64,000 nucleotides of DNA from Burkholderia sp. USMB20 (lineage in GTDB: Bacteria > Pseudomonadota > Gammaproteobacteria > Burkholderiales > Burkholderiaceae). Each line of letters begins with the position of its first letter. Position 1 is the stretch's first letter. The stretch spans positions 1 to 64,000 of the forward strand of contig NZ_JTAN02000002.1 in assembly GCF_000949135.2 (NCBI RefSeq). The letters are read 5' to 3'. A model generated the notes under the pieces. That model did not search any database. It saw nothing but the letters and a program-made list of their open reading frames with translations, and was not told the DNA's origin. The translations under genes were made by a program, and so were the position numbers. Shown piece by piece: positions 6,909 through 14,793 of the stretch.

Positions 6909-8990
6909 ATGAAACTCACACCTGTCGTATCCGGTATTGCAGTGCTTGTCCTGTCGGCTTGTGGCGGCGGCAGCGATTCCTCCTCGCCACCCGCACCGCC
7001 CGCCGCGCAGACGGTCAGCGGGGTCGCGGCCGCCGGCGCCGCGATGCAGGCCGCCACCGTGAAACTGGTCGATGCGACCGGCAAAGCGGTCGACTGCCCG
7101 GCCGATGCGTCGACCGGCGCGTTTCATTGCACGGTGACCGGCCTGACCGCGCCTTTCGCGTTGTCCGCATACGGCAACGTCGCCGACTCGCAGGCCACGC
7201 TGATCGCACTCAGCGCCACGGCCGGCACGCAGACGATCAACATCACGCCGATCACGAACGCGATCGCCGCCACGATCGTCGGCGACAACCCGACCAAGCT
7301 GCTGGCCGACACCGGTTTGCTGCAAAGCAAGGTCACGGCCCAGGCCGTCGCCAGCACGGTGCAAGCCTATTCGTCGGCGCTGGCCGACCTGCTGGCCGCC
7401 ACCGGCAATGCGGGCGTCGACCTGATTTCCGGCCCGTTGACGGCGGGCGCGCCGGGTCTCGACCGGCTGCTCGACCAGATCAAGATCAACGTCCTGCCGG
7501 ATGGCGGCGTCCAGATCAGCTCGGTGGCGGGCGCGTCCAGCGATACGCCGGTGCAGCTTCAGCTCGCGCCCGGCGTCGCGCCGCAGGCGAGCGACAAGGC
7601 CAGCCTGCCGGCCGCCGCGACCATCAATGGCGCGGTGGTGTCGAACCTGCCGAGCGCCAGCGATCTGGCGGCATTGCAGAGCGCGCTCAACCAGTGCTTC
7701 GCCGGTTCGACCGGCGCTGCGCGCACGGGCGGCAGCGTATCGGCATGCGGCCGGATCTTCGTCGACGACGTCGCGTCCGGCGCGCTGAATGCAGGCGTGC
7801 CTTCCGCGTACCTCAACAACGGGATGTCGGTCGACCAGGAGTTCGGCGCGCCGGCAGGCGGCACGCCGGGCATCGTGGCCGACGATGCGATGAACAACGC
7901 GAGCTTCAGCTTGCCGGAAGTCATCCGCGTCGTTGCCAGCGACACGATGTGGGTCAAGCTCGCGTGGACGCGCAGCGACGGGATTCGCGACGGCATGCAG
8001 CAGCATGTACAGCTCGCGGTGCGGGCGGGCAGTCTCGCAAACGGCGATACCGGCTGGCGCGTGGTCGGCAATCAGCGCGCGGTACTGAGCAAGGTCAATG
8101 CGAACGCACAGAAGTGGGACTGGCTGAATCCGGCCAATCCGTCGACGGGGACCAACGCGTTCGTCGATTCGCTCAACCTGCAGGTGGGTGCCGTCGACGC
8201 GGCCGGCACCGCGGTGGACTTCGCGATCGTCAACGGCCCCGGCTTGCGCAACGGCGTGTTTCTCCAGCCGTCGAGCGGGACCTGCGACACGCTGAACATC
8301 CGCGCGCAGATCGCAAGCGGGCAGACGCCGGCGCAACTCGCCGCACTGGCAAAGAACCCGCAGTGCCGCAACAACTTCCGTCTGGCCGGCGTCGCGCAGG
8401 ACCCGGCCAACCAGGGCCTGTTCACGTGGCCCGGCGACGCGCCGCGCAACAATACCGCATGGGCGAAGCCGCAACTGAGCACCGCGGAGCTGGCCGACAT
8501 CAAGCCGTTCAGCGCCTATACGATCGACATCTACCAGAACGGCAACACGTCGACGCCGGCCCGGCACTACACGGTCCGGCTGCGTACGCCGTCGCCGTCG
8601 CCCGACGCGCTGCGCCAGTACGCGTGGCACGATCTGGCGCAGTCCACGCGCGACAAGCTGACGCCGGGCTCCGCCAGCACGTTCGCGGGCGGCGCGACCT
8701 TCCCGCTCGGCTGGACGTCGAAATCGGGTCTGCCGTTCGTCAAACGCGGCAACGTGCAGATTCGCGCAACCGCGGCCGGGCAGCCGGCGGCGACGTTCGT
8801 CAACGGTTCGGCATCGGCGTCGCCGGTCCAGCCGGGCGCCTCGGTCACGCTCAACGTGCCGGGCGACCAGGGCGTCGCGTTCCCGTCGGTGGCCGGCTGG
8901 ACGGGCAGCGCGGACTTCTCGTTCGTGAACTTGAGCTGGTCCGACCCGGTCGACACGCTCTTCACCGAGGCCTTCGAGTACGACCGGTAA
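6909..8990 (+). CDS. secreted lipoprotein of unknown function
   Basis: This 693-residue protein begins with a lipoprotein signal (MKLTPVVSGIAVLVLSACGGG), with the lipobox Cys in LSAC followed by a Gly/Ser-rich linker. It is therefore predicted to be lipid-anchored in the envelope. Residues about 35-105 look like a carboxypeptidase-regulatory/Ig-like module (VSGVAAAGAAMQAATVKLVDATGK). The rest is Ala/Asp-rich with no recognised enzyme motif. ATG 6909 is chosen over an upstream in-frame start because it follows a CGGGGG ribosome-binding site and gives a proper signal peptide. It is divergent from a LuxR-type regulator. Confidence 0.85.
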   Translation: MKLTPVVSGIAVLVLSACGGGSDSSSPPAPPAAQTVSGVAAAGAAMQAATVKLVDATGKAVDCPADASTGAFHCTVTGLTAPFALSAYGNVADSQATLIALSATAGTQTINITPITNAIAATIVGDNPTKLLADTGLLQSKVTAQAVASTVQAYSSALADLLAATGNAGVDLISGPLTAGAPGLDRLLDQIKINVLPDGGVQISSVAGASSDTPVQLQLAPGVAPQASDKASLPAAATINGAVVSNLPSASDLAALQSALNQCFAGSTGAARTGGSVSACGRIFVDDVASGALNAGVPSAYLNNGMSVDQEFGAPAGGTPGIVADDAMNNASFSLPEVIRVVASDTMWVKLAWTRSDGIRDGMQQHVQLAVRAGSLANGDTGWRVVGNQRAVLSKVNANAQKWDWLNPANPSTGTNAFVDSLNLQVGAVDAAGTAVDFAIVNGPGLRNGVFLQPSSGTCDTLNIRAQIASGQTPAQLAALAKNPQCRNNFRLAGVAQDPANQGLFTWPGDAPRNNTAWAKPQLSTAELADIKPFSAYTIDIYQNGNTSTPARHYTVRLRTPSPSPDALRQYAWHDLAQSTRDKLTPGSASTFAGGATFPLGWTSKSGLPFVKRGNVQIRATAAGQPAATFVNGSASASPVQPGASVTLNVPGDQGVAFPSVAGWTGSADFSFVNLSWSDPVDTLFTEAFEYDR

Positions 8991-9256
8991 CAGGCAGCCG
9001 GGTGAATGCGTCCGGCGAGCGTCGGCCGGCGGGGCGATGCGTCGTCCCGCCGGCGGGCAACGATCAGCCTGGCCGAGCGCGACGTGTTTTCGTTCGACGG
9101 AGAACGCCGCGACCGGATCGTGGGCGGCGTGCCGGCGAGAATCGGTTCGGCCTGACGCGCGGCGGCGGCGCCGACAACCGACAGGCTGCCGATCGTGTCA
9201 AATCGAACCGGACGAGATACTGCGCGACGACGGATGCCGCCGATCATGCTCGCCCG

Positions 9257-10342
9257 TTACGTTCCTGCACCCGGCGGCACCGTGCCGGCCGGCTTTGCCA
9301 CGCTCCCGGCTTCCATCACGCGCAGCACCGGCCGGCCGCCGACATCCTTCAGCGGAAAATACGAGCGATGCGTGCCCGGATCGACAGCGACGACGTGCGC
9401 ATTCGGCCCGAGCCGGCCTTCACCGATCTTGGCAACGCTCCGGCCCCGGACGCTGAACATCGAAACGATGCCGGCTTCACCCGCAACATAGAGCACGTCC
9501 GACGCCGAATCGAACGCCAGCACGTCCGGGCCGCCGCCGATGTCGAACGCGCGGACGATGTGCCGTGCGCGCATATCGAAGACGAGGAGCGCGTCGTTGT
9601 CCTCGCACGCGATGAAGGCGAGGCCGGCGCGCGGCTCGATCAGCAATCCGTGATTGCCTTTCGCACCCGGCAAGTCGAAACGGTCGACGACACGGTCGGT
9701 CGCCGGATCGATTTCGACGAGCTGGCGCCGCGTCTGAACGTTCACGAAGATGTGTCGGGAAACCGGGTCGTACTGCGTGTTGCCGGCTTCGCCGTCGAGC
9801 GGGATCGTCGCGACGCGCCGGTTGCTCCGGACATCGATGACCGTCTCCGTTTTTCCGTATTCGTCGGATACGTACAGCTTGTGCAGGTCGGCCGCATAGG
9901 CCATGCCGTCGGGATAATGCCCGCCCGGCATGCGCGCGACGATTTTCAGCGTCGCGGCGTCGATCGCGACGATCTCGTCGGAGCCGGTCGCAGACGCGTA
10001 GATGCGCGACAGCGCCGGCACGGCAAGCACGCCATGTACCGACGATACGCCTGCGATCCGGGCGGTCACGCGCGATGCATGCGTATCGAAAGCGATCACT
10101 TCGCCGTCGCCGAGGTGAGCGATGAAGAGCAGGTTGCGGCTCGGGTCCAGGCTTGCGTAGTCGAGTCGTGTCGCGCGGCCCGGCAACGCGATGTCCGCGA
10201 CATGCTTCAGCGGCAGGGCGCCGGTCGAGGCGTCTTCGCCCGCGGCGAAGACCCGGTGAATCGGCAGGCCCGACGTGCCGAGCCCGCCTAATAGCGCGAC
10301 GAGCAGCGGCAGGCCGTAGCGCCAGCGTCCAGGATCCTTCAT
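9257..10342 (-). CDS. YVTN/YncE-type beta-propeller protein
   Basis: This 361-residue protein has an N-terminal hydrophobic signal segment (about 8-30) and repeated beta-propeller blades with the pattern DPSRNLLFIAHLGDGEVIAFD, including YVSDEYGKTETVIDVRSNRRV. It is predicted to be periplasmic. ATG 10342 is chosen for its GGGAGG ribosome-binding site; an upstream start would lose the signal peptide's position. It is the last gene of the minus-strand chromate operon, 91 bp after the MFS gene. Its role in chromate or metal handling is only suggested by context. Confidence 0.85.
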   Translation of the reverse strand: MKDPGRWRYGLPLLVALLGGLGTSGLPIHRVFAAGEDASTGALPLKHVADIALPGRATRLDYASLDPSRNLLFIAHLGDGEVIAFDTHASRVTARIAGVSSVHGVLAVPALSRIYASATGSDEIVAIDAATLKIVARMPGGHYPDGMAYAADLHKLYVSDEYGKTETVIDVRSNRRVATIPLDGEAGNTQYDPVSRHIFVNVQTRRQLVEIDPATDRVVDRFDLPGAKGNHGLLIEPRAGLAFIACEDNDALLVFDMRARHIVRAFDIGGGPDVLAFDSASDVLYVAGEAGIVSMFSVRGRSVAKIGEGRLGPNAHVVAVDPGTHRSYFPLKDVGGRPVLRVMEAGSVAKPAGTVPPGAGT

Positions 10343-10433
10343 GATTGCCTCCCGCGACGGCCGCCACCGCATTGGCGCGGCGGCATCGCTTTGCACGGTT
10401 CCCCGCTCGTTCGCTGTTCGACGGTGGCCGCGC

Positions 10434-11693
10434 TTACCGTGCCCGGCCGTCGTCCGGTTCGACGTGGCGAAACGCTGCGAGCAGCGAAAGGTCGTACGCG
10501 ATCTTCAGCGCGCCGCATGCGACCAGCGGCGCACCGAGCCAGCCGAGACCGAACAGGCCGCCGGCCAAGGTCGGCGCGACAGCGGCCGCGAGGCTGCGCG
10601 GGACGGATGTAAAACTGGCCGCTGCCGGTCGCTCCGCCGGCGTGACGACCGCCATCACATAGGCGGTTCGGGTCGGGACATCCATTTGCGACAGCGCGCT
10701 TCGCATCAGCAACAGCGTCAACGTCAGCGGCAACGACGGCGCGAGCGCGGCGCCGATCAGGCAGACGCTCGACGGAATATGCGTGAACACCATCGTGTTC
10801 AGCAGGCCGATCCTGCGCGACAGCGGCGCGGCCGCGAGCTGCGAGCCGGCCGAGAGCAGGCCCGCCCAGAAGAAGAACTGGCCGGCAGCCGCGATCGAGA
10901 GCCCGAAGCGCTGCATCAACCACAGCGACAGCAGCGAGTTGACGACGAGACCGCCCGCGAATGCGTCGACGCTGAACAGCATCGCCAGCCGCACGACGAT
11001 CGGGCGTGACGGGCCGAGCGGGGGCGCTGCCTGCGCAGCGCGAACTGCCTGGCGCGGCAGCCGCCGATACAGCATGCAGACGACGACACCGGTGGCCGCA
11101 TAGACCAGAAACATGCCGCGCATCGCGCCCAGCGTCGAGATTCCGGTATGTGACGCAACCGCGATCGGCAGGCCTGCCGCGAGGGATCCGAGCGCTGCCG
11201 ATACGGCGCCGACGAGGCTGTAGCGGGCGAACAGCGCCGTGCGAGCGTCGCCGTCGGCGGCTTGCGCCAGGCGCGACTGTTCGAGCGGCAGAAACACGCT
11301 GACGTCGCCGGAACTCGGATTGAGCGTGCCGGCGAAGGCGACGACGAACAGCGGCCACCACGTGGAGACGCTCGCGAAGCCGATGCCCGTCGCCGCCATC
11401 AGTGCCGCCGCGAGCGTCAGCATGCGGCGCTGCGTGAAGCGGCTCGCGAGCATGCCGACCGCGATCGTCGCGATCGCGGAACCCGTCAACGTCGTGGTGC
11501 CGATCAGGCCGACATCCAGTTGCGACAGCCCGAGCGACAGCAGATACGCGGGCAGCAGCACGGCAATGAATCCATCGCAGAAACCGCGCATGCCGCGGCT
11601 GGCGAGGATGAGCCATGCGGCCTTGTCCGCGCCCGCCGGCAGCATCCGGCTGGCGAGCGTCGACGCGCGGCGGCTGCTAGGGACGTGCATCAC
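10434..11693 (-). CDS. MFS transporter in the chromate operon
   Basis: This 419-residue protein has about 12 hydrophobic helices in two halves and the organisation of a major facilitator. Translation probably starts at GTG 11693 or ATG 11690; both overlap the 3' end of the short ChrB-domain gene by 14-17 bp, which suggests translational coupling. It follows chrB-chrA-chrB' in the same direction. Substrate is not evident; efflux of a metal-related or oxidative-stress compound is one possibility, but the sequence does not show it. Confidence 0.85.
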   Translation of the reverse strand: MMHVPSSRRASTLASRMLPAGADKAAWLILASRGMRGFCDGFIAVLLPAYLLSLGLSQLDVGLIGTTTLTGSAIATIAVGMLASRFTQRRMLTLAAALMAATGIGFASVSTWWPLFVVAFAGTLNPSSGDVSVFLPLEQSRLAQAADGDARTALFARYSLVGAVSAALGSLAAGLPIAVASHTGISTLGAMRGMFLVYAATGVVVCMLYRRLPRQAVRAAQAAPPLGPSRPIVVRLAMLFSVDAFAGGLVVNSLLSLWLMQRFGLSIAAAGQFFFWAGLLSAGSQLAAAPLSRRIGLLNTMVFTHIPSSVCLIGAALAPSLPLTLTLLLMRSALSQMDVPTRTAYVMAVVTPAERPAAASFTSVPRSLAAAVAPTLAGGLFGLGWLGAPLVACGALKIAYDLSLLAAFRHVEPDDGRAR

Positions 11694-12105
11694 GCCGGCA
11701 CCACGCGTAGAGCGCGTCGTACATCACCATGCCGTGCCGCAGTTGCTCGTGATCGTCGGCGAAGTGTCCGGACAGGCCGATCGAGATCGCGTACAGCCCG
11801 GCCGATTCCGGCGCAAGATCGAGCCGTCCGGTATCGGCGCCGCGCACGATCGCGGCGAGCTTGAGCAGCGCCGGGGCGTCGAGCCGGTACCGGTCGAGAA
11901 ACGCATCGAAGCTGCAGCGTTCACCATGGTGGCCCAGCTCGACGCCCGGCACGTCGTAGGGCACCGCGCCCGTTTCGTCCGCCAGTCGCAGGACGTCCGG
12001 ACCCGGGACGTAGAGAAATTCCGGCGCATCGTCGATGAACCGCGCAATCAGCCACGGACATGCGATGCGGTCGACCTTCGGCCGTTCGCGCGTAATCCAT
12101 TTCAC
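11677..12105 (-). CDS. short ChrB C-terminal-domain protein
   Basis: This 142-residue protein (VKWITRERPKVDRIACPWLIARFID at its start) corresponds to the C-terminal domain of ChrB alone; compare MWVDRVASAWLIRRFIDARARFVW in the full-length ChrB encoded at 13347-14324. GTG 12105 is chosen because AGGAGG lies seven bases upstream. It lacks the N-terminal regulatory half, so it is unlikely to bind DNA. Separate ChrB-domain proteins are found in other chromate operons; their chemistry is not settled. It lies 66 bp downstream of chrA. Confidence 0.85.
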   Translation of the reverse strand: MKWITRERPKVDRIACPWLIARFIDDAPEFLYVPGPDVLRLADETGAVPYDVPGVELGHHGERCSFDAFLDRYRLDAPALLKLAAIVRGADTGRLDLAPESAGLYAISIGLSGHFADDHEQLRHGMVMYDALYAWCRRDARP

Positions 12106-12171
12106 GGCACGCCTCCTGTATGGCGGACGAACGTCGTCCGATGCGTCATGGCCGCCTCCCGGCAATGCGGC

Positions 12172-13350
12172 TCAATGATGGAGCAGCGGGTAGGCCACGA
12201 GCCCGACGAGCGCGGCAGCCGTGACGACGACCGGCTCCTGCAACTTCTTGAAACGCCACAGCAGCAGCACGGTCGCGACCGCGAGCAGCGCGGTCGGCAG
12301 GTCGACGATCGAGCGTTTCGCGATGACGAGGACGGAGCCGGTGATCGCCCCGACGGCTGCGGCGGTGATGCCGTCGACGAACGCCTTGACGCCCGGACGG
12401 TGCCCGTACTTCTTCACGTAAGGCGCGGGGATGACCGTGAACAGATAGCAAGGCAGGAACGTGCCGAGTGCGGCGACGAGTGCGCCCGGGAAGCCCGCCA
12501 CCAGATACCCGATGAAGCCGACCGTGATCACGACCGGGCCGGGCGTGATCATCGCGACCGCCACGGCATCCACGAACTGCTTGTCGTTCAGCCAGTGATG
12601 TTCGGTGACGACGCCGCCATAAAGGAACGGCACGATCGCCAGCCCGGAGCCGAACACGAACGCGCCGGCCTTCATGAAGAACGCGCCGATCTGAACGAGC
12701 TGCGGCAGGTCGATGCCGCTCAATATGCCGCTGGCTGCCGGCAGGTTGGCGGCGGCAACCGCGTTCAGCCCGCCGCGCTGCAGCCACTTGGGCGGGGCAC
12801 GCCACAGCCAGCCGACCAGGCCCGCGACCACGAACAGCCATGCGATTTCCGATTCCGTGATGAAGGTCACGGCGGCAAGCGTGACGAAGATCGCCCAGAG
12901 CAGCTTGTCGTGGCCGACGGTTTTCGTCGTGAGCTTGTAGGCGCTCATCGCGATGATGCCGACCACCGCGGCGCCGACGCCGTAGAAGACGGCCTGCATC
13001 CAGGACAGCCCGCCGAAATGTGAGTACGCGAAGCCGAGCGCAACCACCATCAGGAACGACGGCAGCACGAACGCGAAGCCGACGAGCGTCGCGCCGAGCA
13101 GGCGGTAGTGCACGAAGCCCAGATAGATCGCGAGCTGGGCCGCCATCGGCCCCGGTGCGAGCTGGGCCAGCGTGAGCCCTTCCTTGTAGTCGGCTTCCGT
13201 GATCCAGCCGCGACGTTCGACCAGGTCTCGACGCATGTAGCCTGCGAGCGCGACCGGCCCGCCGAAGCCGAACGTGCCGAGACGCAGCATGTAGGCGACC
13301 AGCTGGCCAAGCGAGTAGGTCGGTTCGGTGGTGGCGATGGAGGTGGTCAT
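12172..13350 (-). CDS. chrA: chromate transporter ChrA
   Basis: This 392-residue inner-membrane protein belongs to the CHR family, which exports chromate. Both homologous halves are visible, each with the family signature: FGFGGPVALAGYMRRDLVERRGWI with LAQLAPGPMAAQLAIYLGF in the first half, and FGSGLAIVPFLYGGVV with AVAMITPGPVVITVGFIGY in the second. ATG 13350 overlaps the chrB stop by 4 bp (ATGA), showing translational coupling with the regulator. The length is typical of long-chain ChrA proteins. Confidence 0.96.
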   Translation of the reverse strand: MTTSIATTEPTYSLGQLVAYMLRLGTFGFGGPVALAGYMRRDLVERRGWITEADYKEGLTLAQLAPGPMAAQLAIYLGFVHYRLLGATLVGFAFVLPSFLMVVALGFAYSHFGGLSWMQAVFYGVGAAVVGIIAMSAYKLTTKTVGHDKLLWAIFVTLAAVTFITESEIAWLFVVAGLVGWLWRAPPKWLQRGGLNAVAAANLPAASGILSGIDLPQLVQIGAFFMKAGAFVFGSGLAIVPFLYGGVVTEHHWLNDKQFVDAVAVAMITPGPVVITVGFIGYLVAGFPGALVAALGTFLPCYLFTVIPAPYVKKYGHRPGVKAFVDGITAAAVGAITGSVLVIAKRSIVDLPTALLAVATVLLLWRFKKLQEPVVVTAAALVGLVAYPLLHH

Positions 13351-14324
13351 GATCTGGCCGCGGTGTGGTTTTTGCCGTTCGACGTGAAGTGTGCGTACAG
13401 GGCGTCGAGCACGGCGCCCATCTGCTCGAGCAACCGGTCGTCGTTCTCTGCCTGCTGGCGCGTGCCGGCCATCACGGCCTCGAAGCCGATCGCTTCGGGC
13501 GCCGCGGGGCCGCCCACGTCGAGCGCATGCACGATTTCGCCGAGCCGCATCAGCGCGGGGTCGTTGTCGAGCCCGAAACTCGCCAGCAGCACCTCGAATG
13601 TCACGCGCTCGCCGACATGCGTAAACGTCGCGCCGTCGAAATCGAAGCCCAGCGCGTCGGCCGGGCAATCCGCCGGCGACGCGAGCCAGACGAAGCGGGC
13701 GCGCGCGTCGATGAAGCGGCGGATCAGCCAGGCACTGGCGACGCGATCGACCCACATTCGCTGCCGCGTCGCCCAGGTGCGGCCCTGAAATTCGCCGATC
13801 GCCAGCGGCCGGATCGCGCGGTCCGCGGCGTGCGGTTCACCCGGCGACAGCACGGTGTCGACCAGCGCGACGAAATCCTGCAGCGCGACTTCGGCGCGGG
13901 TGGCCGAGTCGCCCGGGAAATAGTCGATCGCACGGATGGCGTCGAAATCCTTGCGCATGCGGCGCAGCAAGCGCGTCAGTTCCGAGGCCGACTGTCCGGC
14001 GAGGGTCTTGCGGGCGTCCGCAAGGGCCTGGATAAAGGCGGCGTCGTCTTCCCCGCGATCGAAGAGCGCGCGGAATTCCCGCTCCTGCGACGCATCGAGA
14101 CTCGGCGCGCGCAACAGGTGAGCGCTGCCGCCGCTGTCGGCAATCGCGTCCGCGAGCTCGCGCAGCATCCGTTCATGCGCTTCCGACTGGGGCAGCAGGT
14201 AGACGCCGTCGCGCAGCACCGCGCAGCCTTTTGCCTTGAGCGCGCGCCAGAACCGCATGCGAGCCGTCGCGTTCTGCGTGGGAAGGGTCAGCACGAGGAG
14301 CGACCAGGTCGTGAGTGAATTCAT
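13347..14324 (-). CDS. chrB: chromate-responsive regulator ChrB
   Basis: This 325-residue protein has the two-domain ChrB layout. The N-terminal half (about 1-160; WSLLVLTLPTQNATARMRFWRALKAKG) contains a DNA-binding-like region. The C-terminal domain (about 190-320) begins at MWVDRVASAWLIRRFIDARARF. ChrB proteins act as chromate sensors that repress chrA. The ATG at 14324 gives the family N-terminus. No ribosome-binding site precedes it, but a good promoter places the transcription start at or next to the ATG, so the message may be leaderless. It is the first gene of chrB-chrA-chrB'-MFS-propeller. Confidence 0.93.
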   Translation of the reverse strand: MNSLTTWSLLVLTLPTQNATARMRFWRALKAKGCAVLRDGVYLLPQSEAHERMLRELADAIADSGGSAHLLRAPSLDASQEREFRALFDRGEDDAAFIQALADARKTLAGQSASELTRLLRRMRKDFDAIRAIDYFPGDSATRAEVALQDFVALVDTVLSPGEPHAADRAIRPLAIGEFQGRTWATRQRMWVDRVASAWLIRRFIDARARFVWLASPADCPADALGFDFDGATFTHVGERVTFEVLLASFGLDNDPALMRLGEIVHALDVGGPAAPEAIGFEAVMAGTRQQAENDDRLLEQMGAVLDALYAHFTSNGKNHTAARS

Positions 14325-14360
14325 GTAGCAAATGCTACTCATGCATTACGACTTCTACAA
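14325..14360 (-). promoter_or_regulatory. chr operon promoter and inverted-repeat operator, probably leaderless
   Basis: On the minus strand a -35 TTGTAG (14360-14355) is separated by exactly 17 nt from a -10 TAGCAT (14337-14332), with the chrB ATG seven bases later. The -10 lies inside the inverted repeat GTAGCA-AA-TGCTAC (14325-14338), the natural site for ChrB to block transcription. Confidence 0.55.
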
Positions 14361-14442
14361 GTTAACTTTGGCGGCGGCTGCGGTGACTGGCGGCGGGGCG
14401 GCCTGCGAGGCGCGCGTCATTCGTCTGGTTTTTTCCGGAAAA

Positions 14443-14497
14443 TACCCCCTCCCCCTATAGGGAAACGCGATTTGATATATAGTCCCCCCCGGTATAT
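14443..14497 (+). promoter_or_regulatory. paired C-tract operators for the DmeR/RcnR repressor
   Basis: Two TA-flanked C runs precede the repressor gene: TACCCCCTCCCCCTATAG at 14443-14460 and ATATAGTCCCCCCCGGTATAT at 14477-14497 (the core is AGTCCCCCCCGG). RcnR/DmeR repressors recognise G/C tracts flanked by TA-rich inverted repeats. A palindrome TTTTCCGGAAAA lies just upstream at 14431-14442. The second tract ends 12 bp before the ATG, so a bound repressor would cover the promoter. Confidence 0.65.
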
Positions 14498-14509
14498 GAA
14501 AGGACCACC

Positions 14510-14782
14510 ATGAGCCACACCATCCAGGAAAAGCAGAAGCTGCTGAACCGTGTCCGCCGGATCAAAGGGCAGGTCGAAGCGATCGAACGCGCGCTCGAGG
14601 ACGAGCGCGGTTGCAACGAAATCCTCCGCCTCATCACGAGCGGTCGCGGCGCAATGAACGGCCTGCTCGCGGTCGTGCTCGAGGATCACATCCGCAGCCA
14701 TCTGGTCGACGCCGAAGGTCACGACGACGAAGGCAGCGCGACCGAACAGCTGATCGAAGTCGTGCACAGCTACTTCAAGTAA
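14510..14782 (+). CDS. dmeR: RcnR/DmeR-type metal-responsive repressor
   Basis: This 90-residue, all-helical CsoR/RcnR-family repressor carries the nickel/cobalt ligand set His3, Cys35, His60 and His64, the RcnR pattern rather than the CsoR copper pattern. Such proteins bind C-tract operators and release DNA when they bind Ni or Co. It lies 11 bp upstream of a DmeF-type efflux gene and downstream of two C-tract operators, so it probably represses its own two- or three-gene operon. The ATG at 14510 has AAAGGA upstream. Confidence 0.93.
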   Translation: MSHTIQEKQKLLNRVRRIKGQVEAIERALEDERGCNEILRLITSGRGAMNGLLAVVLEDHIRSHLVDAEGHDDEGSATEQLIEVVHSYFK

Positions 14783-14793
14783 CCGGAGGCGGA

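Noticed and set aside
6722-10291. A 1189-codon plus-strand open frame across the lipoprotein and propeller genes
   Set aside because: It overlaps a lipoprotein gene with a clear signal and ribosome-binding site; its own translation is Arg/Gly-rich without domains, a typical GC-rich shadow frame.
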